A stretch of DNA of 64,000 nucleotides from the NCBI GenBank assembly GCA_944393005.1, contig CALXYO010000006.1, positions 62,001 to 126,000 of the forward strand, read 5' to 3'. Each line of letters begins with the position of its first letter. Positions within the stretch are counted from its first letter, which is position 1. The position numbers and the translations under genes are program-made. Below, one piece after another: positions 42,351 to 50,977 of this stretch. The DNA is from an uncultured Spirochaetales bacterium. Lineage in GTDB: Bacteria > Spirochaetota > Spirochaetia > Sphaerochaetales > Sphaerochaetaceae. Below the pieces are notes generated by a model, which ran no database searches, was not told the origin of the DNA, and saw only the letters and a list, made by a program, of their open reading frames with translations.

Positions 42351-42378
42351 TCATATAAATATTCAGGAGGTTTTCTAA

Positions 42379-42684
42379 ATGCGAATAGAGGAGCAAATTA
42401 AAATGCTATGTGCAAAAACCAATTTATCCAGCTCTGAAATCGCCCGCCGTTTAAACAGGAGCACTGTGCAGGTCAGAATTGTTCTTATCTGGACACACCG
42501 CAAAGAAGTCTGTCATAAAACCACGATAGACACGCAGATCGACTATTTAAACCCGAAACCCCTGACTTTCACAAATCTGCCAGATATCCCCGTAGCGGAA
42601 ACGATATGCATAAAACTGTATTTTGAAAATGATCTTATGTGCTGCATGGAACAGTCACTTGCCGACGCGGAAGTGATCAGATAA
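42379..42684 (+). CDS. Small protein with N-terminal helix-turn-helix, possibly truncated
   Basis: 101 residues with a strong AGGAGG ribosome site 7 bases before ATG 42379. Residues 1-30 (EEQIKMLCAKTNLSSSEIARRLNRST) match the first helices of an XRE-type HTH, including the recognition-helix start. The usual continuation of that domain is absent; the rest (IVLIWTHRKEVCHKTTIDTQ and so on) is not recognised. It may be a gene whose 3' part was replaced or frameshifted after residue 31. Confidence 0.5.
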   Translation: MRIEEQIKMLCAKTNLSSSEIARRLNRSTVQVRIVLIWTHRKEVCHKTTIDTQIDYLNPKPLTFTNLPDIPVAETICIKLYFENDLMCCMEQSLADAEVIR

Positions 42685-42755
42685 TTTCTGCCGCAGATTT
42701 CAAAAAAAAACTGCTGCACCATATCTTTAATTCATGATGCAGCAGATAAGTGTTT

Positions 42756-44276
42756 TCACTCTTCGTCAATGAGGAATTCATCCTTGAGGAAGTCAAGATC
42801 AAGCTGAGGGTAAAGAGGGAATGCCCTGAGGAGAGATGAGACTCTCGAACGGGCCTCTTCAAGCACGGCGGATGGAACCTTTGCCTTGTTCCTGCTCTGC
42901 TTTCCCGCGTTCTCGCCCTTTGTGAGGATCACGGGTTTCGCATTCTTCAGCACCATGGCGATTATGGAGGCAATCTCCTTCATTTCCTTCTCTCCCATGC
43001 CGAGAGTCGTAAGCGCCGGCGTGCCAAGGCGGAGTCCCGAAGTATACCAGGGACCGTTCTTGTCGAAAGGAAGGGCATTTCTGTTCAGCGTTATGCCGCA
43101 CTGCCTCAGAAGGCTTTCAGCCTGGCGTCCGTTAAGACCGAACGGGCTCACATCCAGAAGCATGAGATGATTGTCAGTACCTCCTGTGAGGATCACACAG
43201 CCCTCCTCTCTCAGAGCCAGGGCAAGATCCTGGGCATTCTCCACAATCTTTCTTGCGTAATCCCTGTATTCAGGGGTCAGAGCCTCGATGAAGCACAGAG
43301 CCTTCGCAGCCATCACATGGCCAAGCGGTCCGCCGATCACAAGAGGACAGCCTTTGTCCACAGACTCCCTGAACTCCTCCTTGCAGAGGATCAGACCGCC
43401 GCGGGGACCGCGCAGTGTCTTGTGTGTTGTGCTTGTCACCACATCGGCCCACGGTACAGGATTGTATTCATCAGTGAAAACGCCTCCTGCGACAAGACCG
43501 GCGAAATGAGCCATGTCAACCATGAATACGGCCCCGTTTTCATGCGCGATCTCGCCAAGGCGGCGGAAGTTTATCTTTCTGGGGTATGCAGAATAACCTG
43601 CAAGAAGGATCAGAGGCTTTATTTCCTTCACCTTCGCTTCAATGTCATCATAGTCCAGAAGGAAGGTTTTCTCGCTGACCGTGTAGGAATATGCGTCGAA
43701 AAGCTGGGCGGAAATATTCTGTCTGTAACCGTGTGTCAGGTGGCCACCAGAGTAATAGTCAAGGCCGAGGAGGCGCTGGTTGTGACATGCTGTTCTTATC
43801 CTGTTCCAGTCTTCCCTGCTGAGAGATGAGACATTGGTTATCCCCATATCCTCAAGAAGCGGCATCTGGACTTTCGTATTGAGAATCGCCCAGTATGCGC
43901 ACAGATTCGCATCAGCACCGCTGTGGGGCTGTACATATGCATGCTCGGCGCCGAAAAGCTCCTTGGCCTTCTCAACGGCAAGAGTTTCAATCGCATCCAC
44001 ATTGTCGCATCCAGCATAGAAGCGATGATAAGGATATCCTTCTGCATATTTATCGGTAAGAAGATTGGCCATTGCAGCCTGAACGGAAAGAGACGAGAAA
44101 TTCTCACTTGCGATAAGCTTGAGATAGTTGCAGCGCTGATCCTCAAGCTCCCTCACAATACATGAAGCAGTCTCAGGACTGACCCTTTTCACAAGAGAGA
44201 GGGAAGACAGATAATTGATCATCTCCACACTTGCACCGTCACCTGTTTTTTTCAGGTATTTCTCAATAATATGCAT
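42756..44276 (-). CDS. glyA: Serine hydroxymethyltransferase
   Basis: 506 residues, longer than the usual 415 or so; an N-terminal extension and internal insertions are typical of treponemal GlyA. The PLP lysine lies in VVTSTTHKTLRGPRGG; YAEGYPYHRFYAGCDNVD and VQPHSGADANLCAYWAIL are family signatures. It converts serine and tetrahydrofolate to glycine and methylene-THF. ATG 44276 has AGGAGG 9 bases upstream; the open frame to 44387 has no ribosome site. Divergent from the XRE gene. Confidence 0.93.
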   Translation of the reverse strand: MHIIEKYLKKTGDGASVEMINYLSSLSLVKRVSPETASCIVRELEDQRCNYLKLIASENFSSLSVQAAMANLLTDKYAEGYPYHRFYAGCDNVDAIETLAVEKAKELFGAEHAYVQPHSGADANLCAYWAILNTKVQMPLLEDMGITNVSSLSREDWNRIRTACHNQRLLGLDYYSGGHLTHGYRQNISAQLFDAYSYTVSEKTFLLDYDDIEAKVKEIKPLILLAGYSAYPRKINFRRLGEIAHENGAVFMVDMAHFAGLVAGGVFTDEYNPVPWADVVTSTTHKTLRGPRGGLILCKEEFRESVDKGCPLVIGGPLGHVMAAKALCFIEALTPEYRDYARKIVENAQDLALALREEGCVILTGGTDNHLMLLDVSPFGLNGRQAESLLRQCGITLNRNALPFDKNGPWYTSGLRLGTPALTTLGMGEKEMKEIASIIAMVLKNAKPVILTKGENAGKQSRNKAKVPSAVLEEARSRVSSLLRAFPLYPQLDLDFLKDEFLIDEE

Positions 44277-44353
44277 ACTTATACACCTCCTGAAGATTCT
44301 CAGATTATCGCAGTTTGCATGACTTAAGGCAATATGAGGGAAAAAATTGCCAC

Positions 44354-44370
44354 TGCTCGCTTCAAGCGAG
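44354..44370. promoter_or_regulatory. Perfect palindrome between glyA and the XRE gene
   Basis: GCTCGCTT-C-AAGCGAGC, with an extra half site GCTCGCTT at 44435-44442. XRE-type proteins bind such palindromes, so this is a candidate operator of the neighbouring regulator, possibly acting on itself and glyA. Confidence 0.55.
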
Positions 44371-44474
44371 CGTATATATGGATTCAATTATATACTTCAG
44401 ATGGTTTTCCGTTCTATTTTTCTTCCTGCAATGTGCTCGCTTACAGCAGTTGCTGGAGACTCACAGGAGGAAAA

Positions 44475-44828
44475 ATGCCGAAGAAAAAACAGAATCCGAA
44501 TAATCCGGGTGGCATAAAGGAACCTTACGATGCCGCGGCCGTGTTCAGTTTCAACCTGAGGAAGTACCGCTACATGCTGAATCTCACTCAGCGGGAGTTC
44601 GGTGCCCTGACAGGCTTTTCCCATGGAACGATAGGAGATCTGGAGAGAGGCAGCAAGAGTGTGACAATGGATTCTCTGTCCAGAATCTGTGCCGCAATAA
44701 AGATTCCCCTTTCCGATATGTTCGAGCTTCCTGACGGGCTTTTTGCAATCCGCAATGAGATGGCGACCAGCGACAAGGAGCTCCTTTTCTACATAAAGGA
44801 ATTCGTGGATAAGAAAGTAAAGCGTTAA
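44475..44828 (+). CDS. XRE family transcriptional regulator
   Basis: 117 residues from ATG 44475, six bases after AGGAGG; the frame is open from 44334 but no earlier start has a ribosome site. The HTH domain runs from LRKYRYMLNLTQREFGALTGFSHGTIGDLERG to the last helix MDSLSRICAAIKIPLSDMF. The C-terminal tail is helical and charged. It stands before infA with a 100-base gap and its own possible operator. Confidence 0.85.
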   Translation: MPKKKQNPNNPGGIKEPYDAAAVFSFNLRKYRYMLNLTQREFGALTGFSHGTIGDLERGSKSVTMDSLSRICAAIKIPLSDMFELPDGLFAIRNEMATSDKELLFYIKEFVDKKVKR

Positions 44829-44859
44829 TTTATTGCAGAATAATGAGTTAATATATTTG

Positions 44860-44889
44860 TTGACGAAAATGCGCCACCTGCACTATAAT
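44860..44889 (+). promoter_or_regulatory. infA promoter
   Basis: -35 TTGACG (44860-44865), 18 bases, -10 TATAAT (44884-44889), 40 bases before the infA start. Confidence 0.75.
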
Positions 44890-44929
44890 CTTCAAAGTCA
44901 TATAAATCAAGAAATTAAGAGGAGTAAAC

Positions 44930-45148
44930 GTGGCTAAGGAAGAAGCAATTGAAGTGGAAGGAGTTGTCAAGGAAGCGCTCCCGAATACAAGATTCAGAGT
45001 TGAGCTGCAGAACAAGCTTGTCGTGCTTGCCCATCTTTCAGGCAAAATGAGAAAGCACTATATCAGGATCGTTCCCGGAGACATCGTGAAAGTCGAGCTT
45101 TCACCCTACGATCTCACGAAAGGCAGAATCGTATACAGAGAACGCTGA
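44930..45148 (+). CDS. infA: Translation initiation factor IF-1
   Basis: 72 residues, the standard IF-1 length and OB fold: [20 protein letters not shown], then [20 protein letters not shown] and [18 protein letters not shown]. The start is GTG at 44930, preceded by AGAGGAG at a good distance. It has its own promoter and is followed by a hairpin terminator. Confidence 0.97.
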   Translation: MAKEEAIEVEGVVKEALPNTRFRVELQNKLVVLAHLSGKMRKHYIRIVPGDIVKVELSPYDLTKGRIVYRER

Positions 45149-45154
45149 GAAAAC

Positions 45155-45181
45155 AAAAGCACTTTGAAGACAAGTGCTTTT
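45155..45181. terminator. Intrinsic terminator between infA and the Smr gene
   Basis: AAAAGCACTT, loop of 7, AAGTGCTTTT, then ATTTTTCCCTTTTT. The A run before the stem also gives a U tail on the minus strand, so it can end both converging units. Confidence 0.85.
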
Positions 45182-45210
45182 ATTTTTCCCTTTTTCATTT
45201 AAAGAAGTTT

Positions 45211-46800
45211 TCATTCACTTAAAGGATTGTCATCACTTACAGGGCTTTCCTTTTTCCTGAGGATCACCCAGAGGACACCCTGTCCTCCGTATGCGGGCTT
45301 GGCAGCACACATTTCCCTGCAGCAGGAAAGCTCTTTGAGCACATTTATGCTCACATCACGCAGTATTCCCACTCCGTCTGCCGAGTGCAGCCCCTTGCCG
45401 TGGATTATCGCGACTTTCTCTATTCCGGCATCAAGAGCATCGCTGATGAAGCTTCTGATCGCGCTTTCAGCTTCCGCTGAGGTCATGCCGTGAAGATCAA
45501 GTGTGGACTCCGGCATCATCAGACGCAGTTCATTGATCGTTTTCTGCCGTTTCACTGAGTTCAGATCGCCTTTTTCCTTAAGAATATCCTCAAAACTTTT
45601 CACATCATCGTCAAAATGGCGCACGAAAGCCTGAGAAGGCTTTATCTTCACATGCTTTCTGACAGGAACACTCCTGTTCTCCTTTTCCGGCACGAAGGCC
45701 TGCTCAGGGGAGCTGTCGCTTTTTCTTTCAATCTCACGGGCACCTGAGAAGACGGACCATGAAACATCGGATGGGATCTCATCATCTTCATCCATCTGTC
45801 TGAAAAGATTTGCCGATGCGGTCTCCGGTTCATCCTTCTTCAGTGAAGATGCAGGGCTCACCTCTGCGGTTTTATCAGCAGCGGTACTCTCGTATTCACT
45901 CAGGATCGAGGCAAATGAACGGCTCGGCTCATATACCGGTTTCTGATGAGGGGATGAGGGCTCTTCTTCACTAACCTTCTCTTCCCTGAGGCTGTCATCC
46001 TCTTTTTCCCTCACGATCTCCTGAGCACCGGAGAAGACGGACCATGAGACGTTTGAGGGGATCTCATCATCTTCTTCCATTTCCTTGAAAAGATTCACAG
46101 TCGGACTGTCAGCATTTGCATGTCCCGCATCAGATCGCTGGACACCATCAGTACGGGAAGGAACATCAGGCACATCTCTCTTTCCTCCCCTGCCTTCGGC
46201 TTCATCCAGGATATCGGCAAATGAGCGTGTGGGTTTATATGCCTTGCTTGCTCTTTTATACTCAGCTGCACCTTCAGCCTTCATGACATTCTTATCTGAT
46301 GCTTTTCCTTCATCTTCATCTTCATACAGTGCAGGATTCTTTATATCAAAGCGGGCTTTCACCTTTGAGCAGGAATTTCCTCCTTCATAGGAAGAAAGTA
46401 TGTCAGCGAAAGAACGCTTCGGTTTATAGACTTCGCTTGCCCTTCTGTATTCACCTTTTTTCTCAGGGGCAGAAGTTTTCTTCTCCCACTTTGAGAAAAT
46501 ATCGGCAAAGGAGGTTTTGCTGTTCTTTATCTCCTCGCTTCTGCTTTTCCTGGGCATGGCATATGGATTGCCTGTATGTTCATAATTATAAAGAATGTCG
46601 GCAAAGGATGCGCCGGGATCATAGCCCTGCACGATTTCGGAAGGCTTCTTCGGCTTCTGCCGTGTCTTCACAGCCTTCGGCTTTTCTTCTTTTTTCTCTC
46701 TTAATGTGATCGATGCAAAGGGAGAGGATGCAATATCCTCTCTCTCTTCCTCTTTTCTGTTTACGGTTTTCAAATTCCTGTTATTTTTCTTCTTTCCCAA
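45211..46800 (-). CDS. Smr-domain protein with repeated SFADIL motifs
   Basis: 529 residues; TTG start one base after the CBS-ACT stop. The C-terminal 95 residues are an Smr domain, a nuclease or nucleic-acid-binding fold also found on MutS2: LDLHGMT (434-440) and IIHGKGLHS (HGKG near 467). The first 410 residues are charged and low in order-promoting residues, with six copies of a short motif S-F-A-D-I-L followed by an aromatic-acidic tail (near 65, 97, 130, 193, 295, 402). A second repeat, NLF-x2-M-x-EDDEIPS-x-VSWSVFSGA, occurs near 236 and 331. The repeats look like multiple docking sites for one partner. It is last in the liv/CBS unit. Confidence 0.8.
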   Translation of the reverse strand: MGKKKNNRNLKTVNRKEEEREDIASSPFASITLREKKEEKPKAVKTRQKPKKPSEIVQGYDPGASFADILYNYEHTGNPYAMPRKSRSEEIKNSKTSFADIFSKWEKKTSAPEKKGEYRRASEVYKPKRSFADILSSYEGGNSCSKVKARFDIKNPALYEDEDEGKASDKNVMKAEGAAEYKRASKAYKPTRSFADILDEAEGRGGKRDVPDVPSRTDGVQRSDAGHANADSPTVNLFKEMEEDDEIPSNVSWSVFSGAQEIVREKEDDSLREEKVSEEEPSSPHQKPVYEPSRSFASILSEYESTAADKTAEVSPASSLKKDEPETASANLFRQMDEDDEIPSDVSWSVFSGAREIERKSDSSPEQAFVPEKENRSVPVRKHVKIKPSQAFVRHFDDDVKSFEDILKEKGDLNSVKRQKTINELRLMMPESTLDLHGMTSAEAESAIRSFISDALDAGIEKVAIIHGKGLHSADGVGILRDVSINVLKELSCCREMCAAKPAYGGQGVLWVILRKKESPVSDDNPLSE

Positions 46801-46801
46801 T

Positions 46802-47446
46802 TTAGACTTCTCTTACATCCAGAATTTCTTTCACCATCGGACGCAGAAGCTGTACCAGATCATTCTGGCTGCAGCCTTCCACCTTTATCGTGCAGATGGC
46901 ATTTGACGGGTCGGTGCCCATGAAAGTTCCAAATGAGATGATGTCCCAGCCTTTTTCGGCAACGGCCCTGGAAATGGCGGCAATCGTGCCGGGCTTGTCA
47001 TCTACAAGGAATGAAAGACGGGTTCCGAAATGTCTGGCGCCGAAAAGCTCGAGAAGAATCTTGAACATGTCGCTCTTGGAGACAATGCCGACAAGCTTGT
47101 CGCCTTCCACTACGGGAAGACAGCTGAGATCCTGATCAACCATCAGACGTGCAGCTTCCTCAACTGTCGTGTCTTTTGTTATGGTCACGGGGTCTTTTGT
47201 CATGAGCTTTCTCACAGTGAGCTTTGAAAGCAGATAAGCCATTTCATGGATGGAAAGAGAAGAAGCCGGAGACGGAGATGCGAAGAGGATGTCCTTCTCT
47301 GAAATGACACCGACAAGCTTTTTGTCCTTGTCAAGAACAGGCAGACGGTGGACCTTCTCCTTCTTCATAAGCTCGGAAGCTTCAACAACATTGGCATCTG
47401 GCGAAATGGTGACCGGATTCTTTGTCATTCTTCTCTCTATGATCAT
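46802..47446 (-). CDS. CBS-CBS-ACT domain protein (AcuB-like)
   Basis: 214 residues: two CBS domains (MTKNPVTISPDANVVEASELM and MTKDPVTITKDTTVEEAARLM, each with its VGVISEKDI/VGIVSKSDM end) and a C-terminal ACT domain (RLSFLVDDKPGTIAAISRAVAEKGWDIISF). CBS pairs bind adenine nucleotides; ACT domains bind amino acids. It follows the branched-chain amino acid importer genes after 68 bases and precedes the Smr gene. It may sense branched-chain amino acid and energy levels and report to transport or metabolism; the target is unknown. Confidence 0.85.
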   Translation of the reverse strand: MIIERRMTKNPVTISPDANVVEASELMKKEKVHRLPVLDKDKKLVGVISEKDILFASPSPASSLSIHEMAYLLSKLTVRKLMTKDPVTITKDTTVEEAARLMVDQDLSCLPVVEGDKLVGIVSKSDMFKILLELFGARHFGTRLSFLVDDKPGTIAAISRAVAEKGWDIISFGTFMGTDPSNAICTIKVEGCSQNDLVQLLRPMVKEILDVREV

Positions 47447-47514
47447 TTTTCAATTCCTCCAATTGAAACCTTGTGTCTATTGTAGCATAAAAGACAAAAG
47501 ATAATATATTTTTT

Positions 47515-48255
47515 TCACTCTCCCAGGTAAGCGGCCCTGACCTTGTCATTGTCCAGCAGTGCCTGCGATGAATCGGCAAGCACGATTGATCCGTTTTCAA
47601 GGCAGTAGCCCTTGCTGCTGGCTTTCAGCGCAAGGCGGGCATTCTGCTCTACAAGGAACACTGTGACCTTTTCTTCCTCGTTGATGAGTTTTATCTTCTG
47701 GAAAATGTCCTGTACGACAAGCGGAGCAAGACCGAGTCCCGGCTCATCAAGAAGGATCATGTGGGGAGAACTCATCAGAGCCCTGGCGATCGCCATCATC
47801 TGCTGCTCGCCGCCTGAAAGGGAACGGGTTTTCTGCTTCCTTCTGGCACCGAGGATTGGAAAGAAGTCATACATCTCCTCTTTCTTCTTCTCTATCGCCT
47901 CCTGATCACGTACAAGGAAGGCTCCCATGTCAAGGTTTTCCTCAACCGTCATGTCAGCAAACACATGACGTCCTTCCGGGACAAGGGCGATGCCTTTGGC
48001 TGCAAGAAGATGTGTCGGAACGCTTTTTTTATGCTTCGCGCTTGTGCACACTTCCTCTCCCTTGAAGCTGATCGATCCGCCGGCAAGCGGAACCTGTCCG
48101 ACAATTGCCTTGAGAAGAGTGCTCTTGCCTGCACCGTTTGCTCCGATAAGGGCAACGACATCACCTTCATCAACACTCATCGATACCTGATGCAGAGCCT
48201 CGATGGCTCCGTAACGGACTGTAATATTTTCAATACTGAGCAGAGGTGCCATCAC
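47515..48255 (-). CDS. livF: Branched-chain amino acid ABC importer, ATPase LivF
   Basis: 246 residues. Walker A GANGAGKST, signature LSGGEQQMMAIARAL and Walker B HMILLDEPGLGLAP; MILLDEPGLGLAP with the following VFLVEQNARLAL are typical of LivF. It couples ATP hydrolysis to uptake through LivHM. It overlaps livG by four bases. Last gene of the livKHMGF set. Confidence 0.93.
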   Translation of the reverse strand: MMAPLLSIENITVRYGAIEALHQVSMSVDEGDVVALIGANGAGKSTLLKAIVGQVPLAGGSISFKGEEVCTSAKHKKSVPTHLLAAKGIALVPEGRHVFADMTVEENLDMGAFLVRDQEAIEKKKEEMYDFFPILGARRKQKTRSLSGGEQQMMAIARALMSSPHMILLDEPGLGLAPLVVQDIFQKIKLINEEEKVTVFLVEQNARLALKASSKGYCLENGSIVLADSSQALLDNDKVRAAYLGE

Positions 48256-49034
48256 TCTTCATCCTCCTTTCCAAGGTAAGCCTCAATGACAAGCGGATTG
48301 CTTCTGATCTCCTCCGGAGTCCCTTCGGCGATCTTCTGTCCGAAACTGAGCACTGTTATGTTGTCACATATATTCATGACAAGCTTCATGTCATGTTCGA
48401 TGAGAACGACAGTGATACCCTTGTCCCTGATCATCTCGATGATCTTCATCAGATGGGCAGTCTCTGCAGGATTCATGCCGGCAGCCGGCTCATCGAGGAA
48501 AAGAATCTTCGGATCAGCAGCGAGAGCTCTTGCGATTTCAAGTTCTCTCTGGTTGCCGTACGGCAGATTGCGGGCATATTCATCCTTGAGATGGGAAAGA
48601 TCGAAGAAGTCCAGCCACTCAAGGGCCCTGACATAAAGCTCCCTGTTTTCCTTTCCAGCCTGGAAATAACTCTTCACAGCCTGTATGAAACGTCCGTGGA
48701 ACGGATCAGCGCCGACTTTCGAATGCAGGCCCATCATCACGTTCTCCACAACAGTCAGATCATTGTAAAGGCGGATGTTCTGGAATGTTCTGGCAATGCC
48801 GAGACGGCTGATCTTCCATGCCGGAAGTCCTGTTATGTCCTTTCCGTCAAACATGATCTTGCCGCTGGTCGGCACATCCATGCCCGTGATCTGGTTGAAA
48901 AGAGTCGTCTTTCCCGCACCGTTCGGCCCGATAAGACCGTTCACGAGGCCCTTCTCCACATTGAAATTCACCTGATTGACGGCAACGACACCGCCGAAGG
49001 CTCTTGTGACTTCCTGTGTTTCAAGAATTCTCAT
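48252..49034 (-). CDS. livG: Branched-chain amino acid ABC importer, ATPase LivG
   Basis: 260 residues from ATG 49034 (MRILETQEVTRAFGGVVAV); the frame is open to 49121 inside livM but those codons belong to livM's frame region. Walker A GPNGAGKTT, LivG-type insertion, signature LPYGNQRELEIARAL and Walker B ILFLDEPAAGMNPAE, followed by VVLIEHDMKLVM. One base separates it from livM. Confidence 0.93.
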   Translation of the reverse strand: MRILETQEVTRAFGGVVAVNQVNFNVEKGLVNGLIGPNGAGKTTLFNQITGMDVPTSGKIMFDGKDITGLPAWKISRLGIARTFQNIRLYNDLTVVENVMMGLHSKVGADPFHGRFIQAVKSYFQAGKENRELYVRALEWLDFFDLSHLKDEYARNLPYGNQRELEIARALAADPKILFLDEPAAGMNPAETAHLMKIIEMIRDKGITVVLIEHDMKLVMNICDNITVLSFGQKIAEGTPEEIRSNPLVIEAYLGKEDEE

Positions 49035-49035
49035 T

Positions 49036-49968
49036 TCAGGCCTCCTTCTTTGACGGTCTCTTGAAAGAGTCCCTGATCTTTTCCCTGAGACTTCTCGGAT
49101 CCCCGTAACGGTAATTGTCACGTCCGAGAATTCCCTGAGGACGGCAGATCATCATTATTACGAGAACAAGACCGTAAATGATCTGGCTGGCCTGTGCCGG
49201 TATGACGGATGAAAGACCGACAAGCTGCGGGAAATACTGTATGAATTCGATGATGAAGGCACCGAGAATGACACCTTTGAGATTGCCCATGCCGCCGAGA
49301 ACAACCATGCACAGCACCATCACAGAAACCATGAATGTATAGGAACCCGGCTGCACTGTGAGGGTATAGGCAGTTGCGAAACAGCCTGCGGTACCGCCGA
49401 TGGCCGCACCGAGCGTGAATGAACCGATCTTGTACTTCGCCACATTGATTCCGTTTGACTGTGCGGCGACCTCATCCTCCCTGACTGCTATCATCGCCCT
49501 TCCGATTCTTGAATGTGCAAGCTGGCGGAAAAGGAAGTAAGCGATGAGGACAAAGCACCAGACAAGGATTATGAATGTGATCTTATTTCTTGATGAGAAC
49601 TGATAGCCGAAGAGCTCTGCTCTCGGAATGGCCATCATACCGACAGGGTTCACGTTTGTCGCGATGTTCCTGATGATTTCACCAAGTCCCAGTGTCGCGA
49701 TACAAAGATAGTCACCCTTCAGTCTGAGTGTCGGCACACCGATAAGGAAGCCTACAGCAGCAGAGCACAGCGCGGCGACGGGAAGCGAGAACCAGAAGGA
49801 AAGTCCCAGTGTCTTGCAGATGATGCCGGTCGCATAGCTTCCGATACAGAAGAAGCCTGCATGACAGAGGGAAAGCATGCCTGTGTTTCCCGTGATGCAG
49901 TTCTGTCCGATTGCCATAAGGGCATATATGCCAGCATAGATTATTATAAGTTGGAAGAAATTCAGCAT
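49036..49968 (-). CDS. livM: Branched-chain amino acid ABC importer, permease LivM
   Basis: 310 residues with about 8-10 membrane segments. LivM signatures: TGNTGMLSLCHAGFFCIGSYA near residue 27 and the EAA-like loop AMIAVREDEVAAQSNGINV near 160, then GGMGNLKGVILGAFI. It forms the channel with LivH. Its first ATG overlaps the livH stop by one base (TAATG). Confidence 0.93.
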   Translation of the reverse strand: MLNFFQLIIIYAGIYALMAIGQNCITGNTGMLSLCHAGFFCIGSYATGIICKTLGLSFWFSLPVAALCSAAVGFLIGVPTLRLKGDYLCIATLGLGEIIRNIATNVNPVGMMAIPRAELFGYQFSSRNKITFIILVWCFVLIAYFLFRQLAHSRIGRAMIAVREDEVAAQSNGINVAKYKIGSFTLGAAIGGTAGCFATAYTLTVQPGSYTFMVSVMVLCMVVLGGMGNLKGVILGAFIIEFIQYFPQLVGLSSVIPAQASQIIYGLVLVIMMICRPQGILGRDNYRYGDPRSLREKIRDSFKRPSKKEA

Positions 49969-50888
49969 TATACCTTCTCCCTCTCGTTCTTGCCGAGAAT
50001 TCCATCCGGCTTTACAAGCAGGATGATGATCAGAGCCGCAAAGGCGATTGTGTCCCTCAGTGCGCTGGGAATTCCAAAAAGCGGTGCACCTATTGATTCA
50101 AGTATGCCGAGGAGCAGTCCGCCGAGCATGGCGCCCTGAATGTTGCCGATGCCGCCGATGACAGCTGCGACGAAGGCCTTGAGTCCCGTCATCGTGCCCA
50201 TGGAGGCGTAAACACGGAAATCGAAAGCCGCAAGGATGCCGCCTACTGCGGCAAGCGCGCTTCCGATGGCGAATGTGAGGGATATCACCTTATTCACATC
50301 GATACCCATCAGCTCGCTTGTTGACTGGTCAAGGCTTGTTGCTCTCATTGCCTTGCCCATTCTGGTCTTGTTCACGAACACTGTGAGGACGACCATCATG
50401 ATAACTGAAACAAGGACGGTGAGTATCTGATGAGGAGTTATAGCTAAACCCGCAATTGAAATCGGGGTATCGTCAAATGGATATGGGAATCTTCTGCTCT
50501 GTGCACCGAAAAGCCATGCGGCACCGTTGCTGAGAATGAAGGAAACACCGATTGCCGAAAGCAGAGGAGCCAGACGGTTTGCGTTTCTCAGCGGCTTGTA
50601 GGCGACACGTTCGATGAACATACCCAGCAGGGCGCAGAAAGCCATGCTGAGGAGCATTGCGATGAAGAAGGCGATCAGCATCCATGCCGCATTCGTGCTT
50701 TCCCCGAGCAGGAATGTGAAAATGAACAGACCGGCATATGCGCCGACCATGAGGATGTCGCCGTGTGCGAAATTGATGAACTTCAGAATACCGTAAACCA
50801 TGGTATAGCCTAGTGCTATGAGCGCATAGATGGCGCCGAGGGTTATACCGTTGAGAAGGTATTGAAGGTATTGAATGAGGGTAGTCAA
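49968..50888 (-). CDS. livH: Branched-chain amino acid ABC importer, permease LivH
   Basis: 306 residues with about 8 membrane segments; GITLGAIYALIALGYTMVYGILKFINFAHGD is the LivH N-terminus, and AMRATSLDQSTSELMGIDV is the ATPase-contact loop. It pairs with LivM in the inner membrane. The gene follows livK after an 89-base gap containing a hairpin. Confidence 0.93.
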   Translation of the reverse strand: MTTLIQYLQYLLNGITLGAIYALIALGYTMVYGILKFINFAHGDILMVGAYAGLFIFTFLLGESTNAAWMLIAFFIAMLLSMAFCALLGMFIERVAYKPLRNANRLAPLLSAIGVSFILSNGAAWLFGAQSRRFPYPFDDTPISIAGLAITPHQILTVLVSVIMMVVLTVFVNKTRMGKAMRATSLDQSTSELMGIDVNKVISLTFAIGSALAAVGGILAAFDFRVYASMGTMTGLKAFVAAVIGGIGNIQGAMLGGLLLGILESIGAPLFGIPSALRDTIAFAALIIILLVKPDGILGKNEREKV

Positions 50889-50932
50889 GACACTTCCTCC
50901 GGAAAAAGATTATACATTAGCGTAAAAGACAA

Positions 50933-50958
50933 AGCTGTCCCTTGAAAAGAGGACAGCC
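50933..50958 (-). terminator. Attenuating hairpin between livK and livH
   Basis: On the minus strand GGCTGTCC, loop of 9, GGGACAGC is followed by TTTGTCTTTTA. Such a partial terminator between binding protein and permease genes raises the level of binding protein over the membrane parts. Confidence 0.65.
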
Positions 50959-50977
50959 GTTGTCACTACATTATTTT

